Shown piece after piece: positions 1-11,606 of a stretch of DNA of 64,000 bases. The DNA lies in contig JAJFPB010000003.1 in assembly GCA_020881915.1 (NCBI GenBank), positions 2,480,001 through 2,544,000 of the forward strand. Direction: 5' to 3'. The notes beneath the pieces were generated by a model. The model saw only the letters and a list, made by a program, of their open reading frames with translations, did no database searches and was not told the DNA's origin. Each line of letters starts with the position of its first letter. Position 1 is the first letter of the stretch. A program made the translations under genes and the position numbers. The stretch comes from Paramyrothecium sp. XJ0827 (taxonomy: Eukaryota; Ascomycota; Sordariomycetes; Hypocreales; Stachybotryaceae).

Positions 1-3000
1 AGCTGAAACGGGAGTTGCTGCGATTTTGCCCTGCTCCTGCAGTTCGTAATCTAGTAGCCTTACAGGGACGTCGAGGATCTGCATCTAGCGGCGGGGGCCA
101 TGGCCCTGCTGTGGGCTGATTACGGTACTCAAAGGGGCATTCGTACAGGAAGAGAAGCGAACATGTATGACGTGGGTTCAACCAAGAAAGAGAAGAGCAA
201 GAGAAAACATCTCGTGTTGTGCTTGGTGCGAGATCATCTATGGGAAACAGGAACAAAAGGAGAAGGGATGATGTAACATTTCCCGACGCATAAAGACCGT
301 CCAACGGGAATAACATGGTAATCGAACATAACGCAAAATGAAGATTCATCGCAAGGGAGATTGTGGGAAGTCAAATGCAATTTGAGCTCCAACAAGTCTG
401 CCTCGTGAGACTGAATCTTGCCGCTTTTCCTCGTCGCAGCAAACGCAAGTAAAAACAACGCAAACCGAAGGGGCGCGAGCCGTGATGTTTTGTAGTTGCC
501 TTGAACCGTCTAGATTCACCCCTCTGACCAAGTGTAACGCCCAGCCGGCTCAGCCCAGCTCTCTCCAACCAAAAACTGTCGAAAGAAAAAAAAAACCCTT
601 CGAGCATGACCGTCCTGAATTCGAAAGATGGTTCGCCGATCTCGTGGAATTGGTCTTGTTAAGCATGATGGCGGGCCCTCCTCTTAATAATACAACTGTA
701 CTGGCTTCCAGGGTGCAGTACTGTTCCGGAAGTACAGTCAGAGCACGTCGGCCGTGCCGCAGGCTCCAGCAATGGATGCCATGGTGAATTGTCCGTTGGA
801 TTATCAAGCACGGATATGCTCGGCGCGGACAGCGCATTGTCCGCATCTATGGTGACCACAGTTACTACAGCTGGCGTGGTGGTCCAGTCGCCAAGGTCCG
901 TGGCCACAGTAGCAGCAGTAGAACACGTTGACCACAACAGATTTCCTTGAAGGCATCGTGAGGAAAGGTGACGGTTCAATGTAAAGTCTTTTTCAGAAGC
1001 GCAATGGCTGAAGCTGTGAAGTCAAGAGCAAGATGTGTAAGTGCTGGTTGAGACGATGCTGGGAAAGAAGCTGAGAAGTCTGTGGGCGTTACACTTGACT
1101 TTATAACCAGACAGATGCCACATTCTGGATACACGGATTGCGACGAGAGGCATCTTGTATCACACAAAATGCCTGCCTTTCCGCAGGGCCACAAGCCCCA
1201 GTAAGGCGTTCGGGGCTGCGCTCGCAGTGAACCCATCGTATGGCGAATGGCGGATGGTGAAACGGGCCTTTGGCCAAAAGCCCAAGCCAAAGCCTGTCAT
1301 TCATGGCTCCACTCGCCTTAAGGCAAACAGATGAGTCTTCGGAGACTGAACTCGGTGAAGGAACTTTGGGGTACTGAGGCTGCTGCATTTCCAACTTCGG
1401 AAGACCCCAGAATGTGGAAGTGGAAAAGACTGCTGAGGCATCCAAAGACCTTCTCACAACACAGCATGTGATTCGCCTGACCTTTAGTCGCATCCGGGCG
1501 ATAGGCGTAAATTTCCCTGGTTGAGATGCTCTGGTTCGCATGACTTGCGAATGAACCCGGCTGTTTGCATCCGGCGAGCCCACAAGCAATCTTTGCTGCA
1601 TGGTCAGACGCCATCCGACAATTTCGCCACTGCAACAAATGTTGGGATTTCGTGATGCTGGTATGCGTGTTGTCATGCGGTCTCTCGCTTCAATAGTCGT
1701 CACTGCACTGACCTCCATCCTCACGCTGTAGACGTCGTTCGGTAGTGGGGTCTGGCGGGGCGGGGCGGGCGGGCGTATCTGACAACCGTGGCGCAGGCTG
1801 TAGATGTAGCTGTAGCTAGTCGAAGCCATGACACAAGTTTCCGAGGTGAACGGCCGCGGTAGCCCCTCATTGCTTGGAAAAAGGTTGCCTTGGTGTCCTG
1901 GCCAGACAACTAGGCTGTGTAATTGTATGGTCTTCCGCCCCCTTGCGCCTGCAAAACTCGCCGCGCACCAGCATCAGCGTCCAGACAAACAGTGTACTCC
2001 CGACTCCGTCGTATTCAACAGGTATCCGAGAAGCAAACGTTCAGGCGACGGCATTGAAGCGATCCATGGCAGCAAAGCCACTCTTTGGCCCACGGGCGGC
2101 GCAAACGGTTCGGACGGTTTGTCGTGGAGGCTTTGGCTTGCCAAGCTGGCCTGGTGATAGCCGTTAGGCAACGGCGCCAGTGCCGGTTTCCGTCCATGGT
2201 AACTATGTTTGCAAGGTCTTAGCCGGTATGATTCATTTCCACCATCGCAAAGGGGTGGATTCTCACTCGGCGTCGGGGTTGCCCGGGCATCTACCAAGGT
2301 ACAGAGCAGTCAGTGCTCATGCAACCTAAGAAGCGACAAAGGTCTTTGTTTAGCTTTTGAGTGGCTGTATAAGCAGGGAAGTTTGAAGAGTGTCTTCGCT
2401 GAAGTAGAACAAGTTCATCATGTGACATGCAGGATATACTTACATCGCTCATATCCACCAGCCTCGGCCCGGCGGGCACCCCTCACCGAACCTTCCTCGT
2501 CGTGTAACCAGAATGCAGTGCGGGCACTGCAATTATTGAGCGTTCCGTCGCTGATCTGGTTTGTCCATAATGTGCCCATGAAGAAGCATCTTCGGTGGCC
2601 CGCCCAACATATATAGTCAACGTTATTGAGCGTGGATCTTGTAGATAGATATCTACGTATCCTAGGCTTGACCGTCTCGCAAACTAAAATGATCTTCGAC
2701 CGTCGTTCCGCTTCGAAACCAAGTTTAAAGCCTAGAAATGCAAGTGAATACTAGAATATCGTTGTCGCGGGTCGGAACACTCTAGTCGGTTGAGAATACT
2801 GCTAGTTCTTGTTAGTTTGGGGGAAATATAATGAGAGAAGCTGACCACAGACCTGCGGCATTGGCGCCTAGCATCGCTTTATATATTAATGGAGGACTTA
2901 GTCTCAGCCTTAATTCTAGACGGAGATAGTAATTGAGCCGCATGCACAAAAAGGTGCCTCAGTTTTCATTCCACGAAACGTTAGGCTGTTGAAAAGGTTG

Positions 3001-4407
3001 CAAGGCGATAAAAGAAAGGCAGGTTGGCGCGCGCCGCATTAGAGTCAGCTTCTTCAAGGCAATCGTCCTAGAAATGGGTTTCGATTGCTGTTGGTCTGAG
3101 CTTTTGGTCAATGTGTCGAAGGCAGCAACCACATTACATAAATACTCCATGCCCAAGGCACCAAAACGAATCCTGCCATCGGATGTGGTCAGCCACCGAA
3201 GCTTGGTATCGTAATTCGAGTAGCTTCTATATCAGAGCCCCGGCGAATGTGAAAGTGGCTGAACAAGTCACGAGGTGCACACGTGTCTTGTCGCGTATTC
3301 GAGTTGTCTTCACGACTCTTAGCCAGGCTGTGCCATTTACAAAGCAATAACCCGTTTTGACGTCAAGCAAATCAACGGCGTGCCCGCGATCTCTTGACAG
3401 AAGCTACTGGGCTACCATCGCACCAATGTTGGTCGTATTCCCAGACGTGGGTGACCAAAGTGCCTGGAGTATGGTGTGTGTTTCCATAACACAAGTTTGA
3501 TCAGTGTAAGGTTTGCTGGAACTCCGCTCAGCTGTTGGAATCCTCTCACAGCACAGCCATGTCTATCAGGAGGTCAAAATGTCGAAATGCCTACATCAGC
3601 CGTCTCTTGGTCTGTCTGTGTCGTGCCTTTTCAGAGCTGAGACCATAAACGCCACCGTGGCAGGTTCGCCTCAGCTGAGCACAAGCACGGCTAACAACTA
3701 GCTCTGCCGCGACCCGCTCATGGGCGTATCGCGTGTTGGTCAAACAGTTTTCAAGCTGCTGTCGTGGAGCAGGGCAGCACAAGCTCCATGTGGGAGGCCC
3801 ATGGCAAGCATCGTTGGCTCTTCTGAATTGCCACTGCCAAGTAGCCGAATACGAAGTACGAGTAGATTGAGGGCTCAGATGCATGGAATGGGCAGCATGG
3901 ACCTGAATCGTAGGCTTCGGTCAGCATATAGATCGAGAATTGTCCTCGGCGAAGAAATGACAGCGACAATGTCGTGATTAGTTGGAATAAGAGCCAATTC
4001 CCGAGTTATGGGAGGGATGTGTTCCGATGAAAGGGGTGCAAGAAAGACATGCCCAATTACGAGCATCACGTATCCGCAGCTGGGCACGAATGACCATGAC
4101 GCCTTGACAGCATCTTGTCCCCAAGAAGGAGATGCTACGCAAGAAAACTTGTCAGTTGTCTTGATCGGTGATGTCGAGAGTCGAGGCGCGCATTGGAGGC
4201 CGTGACTCTACAGTGTTAATCTTCTATTATGCACTGTGTAGCCAATCATGTCGCTTCTCCTCCCGCTCGGAACTGGGGGTATGTCACGATGCAATTCGAT
4301 GTGGAAACCACGCTTTATCCTTCACCACTAAACTTATTGATGTAATCCGGCTTGGGTCGCGTTATTCATAGCACGCGCAACTAGTAGGTTGCGGCTTGAA
4401 TGCCGCG
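1..4407. other. Intergenic stretch without a supported gene
   Basis: Both strands carry only short open frames without recognisable domains. The longest is a 242-codon ATG-started frame on the minus strand at 1101-1829, listed separately. About 2640-3000 is AT-rich and holds no frame of note. A plus-strand frame at about 667-951 ends in a plausible Ala/Val/Thr-rich stretch but has no good start. I see no tRNA, rRNA or transposon ends here. Confidence 0.5.
1101..1829 (-). CDS. Orphan ORF of 242 codons, doubtful
   Basis: This minus-strand frame starts with ATG at 1829 and runs 242 residues without interruption. The translation is rich in Arg, Ser and Pro and shows no signal peptide, membrane segment or known motif. 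It sits alone in a gene-poor stretch. An open frame this long is uncommon by chance in sequence of balanced composition, which is the only argument for it. It could be a lineage-specific gene, part of a degraded gene, or a chance frame. Confidence 0.15.
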   Translation of the reverse strand: MASTSYSYIYSLRHGCQIRPPAPPRQTPLPNDVYSVRMEVSAVTTIEARDRMTTRIPASRNPNICCSGEIVGWRLTMQQRLLVGSPDANSRVHSQVMRTRASQPGKFTPIARMRLKVRRITCCVVRRSLDASAVFSTSTFWGLPKLEMQQPQYPKVPSPSSVSEDSSVCLKASGAMNDRLWLGLLAKGPFHHPPFAIRWVHCERSPERLTGACGPAERQAFCVIQDASRRNPCIQNVASVWL

Positions 4408-5738
4408 ATGCCGCGCCCAGTTCGTCTCAGGAGTTCTGACACCCGTTGGGTCGTGCGCATCATCCCCTTCTTCATCGCCGGAGCCCTGGGCTTTGCAACC
4501 TACGTCGTCGCGGCCCGTGTCTGTGGTACGTTGTCCGGCTACAGTACCTCAGGTGATACTGACGTGTCATGTTCACAGTTAGCTACCTCCAGCGAGAACG
4601 CGACCAGCCAGGCCTCGCAGCAGCGTTGCTGACCCTCTACTGCGTATTTCTCTTCCTGACGCTCGCGACATACGTACGTACCTTCGTCATCGCCCAACTC
4701 GACCCTGCTTTAGTCCCGCTCCCTCCCGGTCGGGAGGACGTGCAGAAAGATTCAAATAGCCGTCGTCGTGGCCGCGACAGATACGAGGATCCAGAGGCGA
4801 ACCCATGGACTCCTCCCGACTCGAACCCTGACAGCCCTGGCCTCGAGGCTTTCTATAGCAAAGACGTATTCGTCTGCGAAGCGGATGGCCGGCCGAAATG
4901 GTGTTCGGAGTGCAGGATCTGGAAGCCAGATCGTGCGCATCACTCGAGTGAATTGGGTCGTTGCGTTCGCAAGCTGGACCATGTGTGCCCATGGGTCGGT
5001 GGTATGGTCTCGGAAACCTGTAAGCTTGCGGCAACGGACCTGGGGTCGGAGTAACCATGTGCTAATGTCCATGCAGCATTCAATTTCTTTTTGCAGTTCA
5101 CCTTCTACTGTACCTTACTGTGCGCCGTTTGCCTTGCGGCTACCGGATACGCACTCCGAAAGCAGCAACAAGAGGGTCGTTCCCTGGATGGTGTCATTGT
5201 CGCCGGCATCGTCTTGTCGGGATTCTTTGGTTTCTTCACATTCGCCATGACCGTGACATCCGGTCGCTTCTTGTTCACTAATACAACTAATATCGATCTG
5301 TTGCGCAAGGCTCAAGTGTATCAGCTTGCCATTCGCGTGTCTCAGAACAGTTTGGCTTCGCAGCAGTGTCAACACATTACTTACCCACTGTCGAGGAGTT
5401 TGCATAGTTCGGGGCCACTGGATCACCCAGGGTCCAGTTCACACGAAGATCTCTCGACCAGAGACCAACAGGCTACACGAACTTTCGCCATCGTGCGCAC
5501 CGACGCGGGAGAGAACCCCTGGCATCTTGGATATTGGCGTAATTTCAAGTCAGTAATGGGACATAATATCTTGGAATGGCTCCTTCCCATTCGACATTCA
5601 CCTTGTTGCAACCATGAGAGCATGATTAGTGACTATGAGTTGGGGCCACTCATCGAAGAGCTCAAGAAGCGTTTTGGAATTCTCGAAGATGGTGTCAGGG
5701 CGGAACGCGATATCGAAATGCACGAACGGAGGAGATAA
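4408..5738 (+). CDS. PFA5: DHHC-type palmitoyltransferase, Pfa5-like
   Basis: Predicted integral membrane protein S-acyltransferase of 406 residues that would attach palmitate to cysteines of target proteins. Three exons are inferred: 4408-4525, 4579-5019 and 5077-5738, with introns of 53 and 57 nt that keep frame. The N-terminus has two hydrophobic segments (around IIPFFIAGALGFATYVVAA and LTLYCVFLFLTLATYVRTFV). A cysteine-rich domain follows (WCSECRIWKPDRAHHSSE, then GRCVRKLDHVCPWVGG), then two more membrane segments after the second intron. The reduced set of zinc cysteines (HHSS instead of HHC) and the DHxC rather than DHHC core fit the Pfa5/Akr group, where DHYC is known; here the residue is Val. 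The start is the second ATG of two close ones: the ATG at 4400 is in another frame and closes early, while 4408 leads straight into the first membrane segment. Confidence 0.88.
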
Positions 5739-6402
5739 CGTTGAGCATCTCTTCCTGCACTTGTTCAATACGGACTTTGGCGTCCCTGTTTCTTTTTGTT
5801 CATTAAATCATGGAAGCGCATACTGTATAGCTTAGTGTGTATATAGAAGCACCAGCGAACCCTACGTCGCCACGCTTGGTTGGATTTCAATGTTGCTTTA
5901 AATATTAATTCATTCGAAGGCTGCTCTGTGTTACAAAATGATAGGCGAAGACGCCTTGATTGCGAATCGCCATCGAAGAGACAACCGAAATCTGGAACCG
6001 GATGTGATTTTTCGTGCACGTGTGAGGTGGCTGTGAGGGGTGGCGTGGAAGGCAAGCTTGGTCCGAAAATACGACGGCTCATTTCTCAATCTACTTTGCC
6101 GGATCATGCAAGTACGCCCGAAATACTCACCAAATGTCTACGGTGATTCAAGAAGAAACCGAATGAGGCTGCGTGGTCTCGCCAAATTATTTGGTTGCTT
6201 GTTCTCTCGAGATATCACTATAGGGTAGCTGGAAGATCCTTCGTGGTGGGGTCTAAATGGCAGACCAATGTCCATCATCGATCGTGCATTCTCTTTGTAA
6301 TCGCAACTACATCCCGCCATGGCTTTCACCATAGGCTTGTCACAACACATTCCCTAGGAGCACCGCAAGTGCTGTGCACCCGTTGGCAGTTCCTGTCACA
6401 AG
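5739..6402. other. Intergenic, PFA5 3' to pol eta 5'
   Basis: This 664-base space holds the expected 3' untranslated region of the palmitoyltransferase gene and the promoter of the polymerase gene. I see no extra gene or repeat. An open frame enters from 6195 upstream of the polymerase, but the conserved protein begins in a different frame at 6403. Confidence 0.5.
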
Positions 6403-8429
6403 ATGCCATCATCTCCAGCCCCTGGGGCGTCGCCACCTACCCATGGCCGGGGTTTACGTCGTTCACGCTTCACGTACCGTCAGCTTGGCCTGCTTGCTTC
6501 GTACAACACGTCGAACCCTCTACGCGTGGTCGCACACATAGATCTCGATGCCTTCTATGCGCAATGCGAGATGATCCGCCTTGGTATCCCGGAAGACCAG
6601 CCTCTGGCGGTCCAACAATGGTACGCCACGTCCGCGTGCATTCTTTTCGAGCTGAGCTGACGGCAGCAAGGCAAGGCCTCATCGCCATCAACTATCCCGC
6701 CAGGGCCTCGGGCATTGGGCGTCACTGCAATGTGACGGAGGCAATGAAACTGTGCCCGAAACTAATCGCGCAGCACGTTGCGACGTGGCGCGAGGGTGAC
6801 GAGAAGTGGGCATACCGCGATGATGCAGCTGCTCACATTGCAACGGACAAGGTGTCTCTCGATCCCTACCGTCTACAGTCCAGGAAGATCCTGGCATTGG
6901 TCAAAGACTCCCTGCCATCAAACCTGCAGAAGGTGGAGAAGGCTAGCATAGACGAGGTCTTCCTTGACCTCTCTGCTCATGTTCACTCCATCCTGCTGGA
7001 GCGCTTCCCCGAGCTTTCAAACCCACCGCCATACGATGACCCCTCGGAACCCCTACCGCTGCCTCCCGTTGTAGCCCTTGACTGGCAGGCAGATGCACTC
7101 GTGGACTTGAACGAGGAGCAGGAGTCAGTAGACCCGGACTGGGATGATGTGGCCATCCTGATAGGGTCTGAAATCGTGCGGAAAGTACGATTGCGCATAC
7201 GTGAGGCCCTCGGATATACCTGCTCAGCGGGCGTAGCCAATAACAAGCTCTTGAGCAAGTTGGGCTCTGGCTTCAGGAAGCCCAACCAGCAGACCGTGGT
7301 GCGCAGCCGAGCCATCGGCGACTTCCTTGCCGGTTTCAAGCTGACCAAGATGCGCAATCTCGGTGGTAAGCTCGGAGAACAGGTCGTGTCAACCTTTCAC
7401 ACGGAGCAAGTCACGGAACTTCTCAATGTATCATTGGAACAGATGAAAGGCAAGCTCGGCAACGACACAGGGCTTTGGGTGCACAACACAATTAGAGGAA
7501 TCGATACGAGTGAGGTTAACCCTCGTACCCAAATCAAGTCTATGCTCTCTGCCAAATCTTTCCGACCAACCATCAGCACTGCGGAGCAGGCCGTCAAATG
7601 GTTGCGCATCTTTGTTGCCGACATCTTTGCTCGTTTGGTAGAGGAAGGCATCCTGGAACATAAACGTCGACCACGGACCATCAACCTTCACCACCGCCAC
7701 CAAGGTCAAACGCGGTCTCGGCAGGCACCGATCCCCCAGGGCAGGGCACTGGACGAGCAAGTTTTGTTCAACCTAGCGAAGGAGCTCCTAGCCCAGATCA
7801 TAGCTGAAGGTCAGGTATGGCCTTGCGCGAACCTCAGCCTGAGCGTTGGCGGTTTCGAGGATGGTGTGAAAGGTAATATGGGAATAGAAGCCTTTGTGGT
7901 AAAAGGCGAGGAAGCGGAGACGCTCCGCAGCGGCACCCCAGAAGGCCGCCCTTCCTCAACAGGACCAATGCAGCCGAACAAGCGACGTCGAGCGGATGAT
8001 GGAGGCATACAGAGGTTCTTCACTAAGAAGGCATCTTCCGAGGACATATCGACCAATGAACGGGAAGTGTCTAGTGCCGGCGGTGAACCTCGGCGGGTCT
8101 CACCCCAACCTCCTCTCTTGCACAATCCCGAGCTCTTACCTGAAGCTCAAGCAGATCTGAGTCGGGGGCAGGCAGACTGGAGGCACTCTCCAGTCGCCCA
8201 ATTGAGTTGCCCTCGGTGCGAGGCCACTTTTGATGACCCAGAGCTGCTTCAAAGCCACGAAGACTGGCACATGGCTAAGGATCTTCAAGACGAGGAACGT
8301 GGCAGTTCTGCATTTGCGGAGCGGCGGCCTGCTTCACGCAATGCCGCCCCGAAACGATCGAGTGCATCCTCCAAGCGCGGAAGAGGAGGGAAGCTGGAGC
8401 AGGGGCAGACTAAGCTCAAGTTTGGATGA
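6403..8429 (+). CDS. RAD30: DNA polymerase eta (translesion synthesis)
   Basis: Y-family polymerase of 658 residues, which in other eukaryotes replicates past UV photoproducts in the nucleus. Exon 1 is 6403-6620 and exon 2 is 6671-8429, with a 50-nt intron inside the conserved VQQWQGLIAINYPARA segment. Palm motifs are visible: HIDLDAFYAQCE near the N-terminus with the first metal-binding Asp, and SIDEVFLDLS with the Asp-Glu pair. Finger/thumb landmarks follow (YTCSAGVANNKLLSKLGSG, then the GKLG-containing helix-hairpin-helix region). The C-terminus has a UBZ-type ubiquitin-binding finger (CPRCEATFDDPELLQSHEDWH) and a final Q-x2-L-x-F element (QTKLKFG) that resembles a PCNA-binding tail. Length matches the family. 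Any N-terminal extension from the upstream open frame at 6195 is rejected because that frame joins only after the intron. Confidence 0.95.
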
Positions 8430-11400
8430 ACTCGACGCCACTCAGGAACAACGACGTCCTGCAACCTGGTACATTGACCTGAATGCATGCCTGCAAGCAT
8501 AATCTGTACACACCCTTCTATGCGTCCACAACCGGGAACGACTCGATCAGGATGTAATCTTGATGTCCGAGGTCAGTGTTCCATCGCAGAGACCTGCAGG
8601 CTGAGCCGCAGGCCTATAGCGCATTTTCGCTCGAGACTCCACAATAGACGGCGCCCAGCGAACTTCGCAGAGAGGTGTTAAGCGATATGGCGGAGACATG
8701 CGGTTAACTGCATTCACGTCCCTCTGCAGAATGCAGTATACGTTTGGTTACGCGGCCACCAGGAGGCTTCGGGATCTTTGGCCCATGTTGTGAGCTCCTG
8801 AACCGACCACCTCAACTGTCTATGATGGGACACTAGATCTCACCCTAGCCTCCCAAATCAGAAAGGCACGGCGACAGTACCATTGCCATGTGTCGGAGAG
8901 CTTGTTGTCCAAGATGACTAGTTTTGTTTCAGTTACAGCGCTGCGCGACTGAGTGGTCCTCAATCGCGCAACTCCAAACAAGGCCGGCAAGGTCAAATGC
9001 AAAACGTGACTTGTACATGAATGCTATCAAGGCAATGCATGATTTCGATGTTAGCCAACATGCATATCCCAGCCCCCAACATGGCTTGGCCATGATTGGT
9101 TTGATTAATTTCGGGCGCTAGCGCATGAGCCGGACGGACAGCATGTTGGGCGTCAATTGATACCCAACCTGGGACAAGCGCTCCCAAGTCGGTGGGTCGA
9201 GGGGTGCCGCCTCATTCACCCGTTCGAATCAGGCAATAGGCAACACTGGGGAAAGGAAGAACACGTCGTTCCACTTGTTTGGTGTGAAGGCTCTGCAGGC
9301 AAGGCGTGAAGCAGCCTGCGCCCATACGGCACACTCAAGCGGACAACAAGATCCCAAAGCAGCAGTCAAGTCGACCCGAAAAGACCCTACAACAGAGAGT
9401 AGCAAGCGCTGCACGCTGAGGCATATTGTGTAGGCGGTGAACCGCTCTACATCTGGAACTGTGGCCCGAGACAACACATAGGGAAGCACTCGAGGTTGAA
9501 ATAGACTACGGAATCATATAAAACGATAGGACTGTCCGAGTTGTGGGAACGATGACCTTGGGTCTTCTGACTGATTTATGATCCTGATGACATTGCGCCA
9601 GCAGACGAAGCCCTGTCGTCTGCTTTGAACTACAACTTTGTGCCCATCGTCCAGGCTGCCGATCTTGTAATTCGGATCCTGGGACCACAGCCTGAGAACA
9701 GGAATTTTTCCTGCGTGGCCTTACACCATCTAGGTCACCGAGACATCGTCATTTTTGCCTTGTACCGAGGGAGTCAGTCAGCTCGTCGCAGGAAAAATTG
9801 CCCTTTGACAGCCAGATGTACCATACTATGCCACTTCTTCCGACAAGAGCCGCTTCATCAGATATCGTGCAACAAGACGCGCGTTGAACTCTCCAGCACA
9901 TGCCTTAGCCTGATTAACTATTATTATTACACCTGTCGGTTGCGTCAGGACTTAGATCCAAGTTCCGCAGATTCGCCGGTTGGGCATCCTTTGAGTGCTG
10001 GGTTTAACCTGGTTGCGAGATCCATCAAATTGGAGACAAGCACCATCACCAGTACGGAGCAGACCAGGTTGCTTACAAGAAACCATTGATGCTTTGTTCC
10101 GGGAACTCTGGAAATAAGAAAGGAGACGGCTATCCACCCGTCGCTTGCATTCCCACAGTTTTCCTGGGAAACGGGTTTTCAGATTGTGTGGAGGGCCTAC
10201 ATTTGCCGCAATCGACCAACATCCGACGTACCGTTGCCTTCGGACCAGTCAAACTGGGCGACGCAACCTGGCCGGCTTGGGAGTGGCGGTCTGTGAGCGA
10301 ATAGCACACGCGCACGAGAAATCGAGAGGCAGAGAGGCACCCACGTCTACCTGCATCAACCAGCAGAAGGCTGCATGACCGGGTGCTTGTTGCGTGTATG
10401 AGCCACAGCAAGACGCCTGACGTCGGGCCATCACTCTCGCAGCACATTGCCCACCAGTCCGTTTGACAGCGGTTCCAAACATATTACTCGTCTACGGTAT
10501 TTGGCGAACCGCCGCAAGCAAGCCCTAGCATCCCACGAGGTCGTCCTGTCCTTGCTCGTTGAGCGGATCCACGCTGCCAGCAGCGATCCGCAAAAACCGG
10601 AGCAAAAGATTGGACGAGAGAGAGAGAGAGGGAGAGAACCGTTGGCGGCAACCGTTTTAAGACCATCAAAGCCCTTATTTAGCGAGGGGCAGGCGGACAG
10701 GGTGACAGGGGTGAGAGAGTGGATGAACGACACGCCAGTCTCAAGCGACTGGAGCAGCAGATAAACTGGGAACAGTGGCACCGGCAGCACCGACCACCAC
10801 CATCACGACCAGGCTCAGCCAATCGAGGCTGACCGAAGCCAGGGAGGGCGAGCCCGTTGCGTGACCTGCATCATCGTCATCATCCTGGACAGCAGGCAGC
10901 CAGGAGCCAGCAGCGTGGTGCAGCGCAGCCCAACGCAACCGCTGGAGCCCAGCGCGACCCAGCGGCAGCAGCAGCACCACCACCAGCACCACCCCCATCA
11001 CAGACCGGCCAGTCGGGGCGCCGGTGGATGCAGCAGTCCCAGGCTCCAGCACGCTCACGCCCAGGCTCAGGCTCCGGCTCAGGCTCAGGCTCCGTCTCTG
11101 GGTCAGGCTCTGGTTCAGGGCCGGGGTCAGGCAAGGAGGCCTAGTAGTAGGGCATCTACCGCTACGCCTACGCCTATAGGCCCAGGCGCTGGAACAGCAC
11201 TGCTTGCCACCAACCAGGCCCAACCACAGCGTGCCACCGGCAGCCCAGCGCCCCAGCGCCCCACCGCCCTGCCCACCGACCGCACATCTTTTCTGCCTCT
11301 TCGTCGCACCTCGCTCCGCCCCCTCGCCCGTCCTTTTCCTCCTCGTCTTCCTCCTCTTACTCTTCGTCACAGTCCCCGTCACAGTCCCAGTCACGGTCCC

Positions 11401-11606
11401 AGCCTCAGACCCCTGTCCCGCCCGACGACTATTCCTTCCCCCTGCCTCTCTCGCCGCCGACTCCTCTTCCTCCTTCCCTCCCCTCTACTCCCTCGATTCC
11501 CTTCTCTCCGACTTCCCCTCCACCTCTCCCACTTACATCGCCGCCGCGCCCTCTTCACCAGCGACATCGACGCCGTCTCACCTCTCCCTACGCACGCATC
11601 GTCGCA
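8430..11606. other. Intergenic stretch and long pyrimidine-rich leader of the RfeG-like gene
   Basis: About 3.2 kb without a supported gene. A 154-codon frame at 9625-10089 begins with TTG and has no motif. From about 10850 the sequence becomes CAG/GCC-rich (10920-11110), then strongly C/T-rich (11330-11600), with repeated TCC and CTC runs. That pattern is typical of fungal promoter and 5' leader sequence and ends directly at the ATG at 11607. A short GAGAGA run lies at 10617-10634. Confidence 0.5.

Noticed and set aside
6195..6402. N-terminal extension of DNA polymerase eta
   Set aside because: This open frame matches the frame of exon 2, not exon 1. The conserved N-terminus is encoded from 6403 in a different frame, so the upstream part is not coding.
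9180..9245. Possible tRNA because of a GTTCGAATC box
   Set aside because: The B-box-like string is present, but no acceptor stem, anticodon arm or matching A box can be drawn around it.
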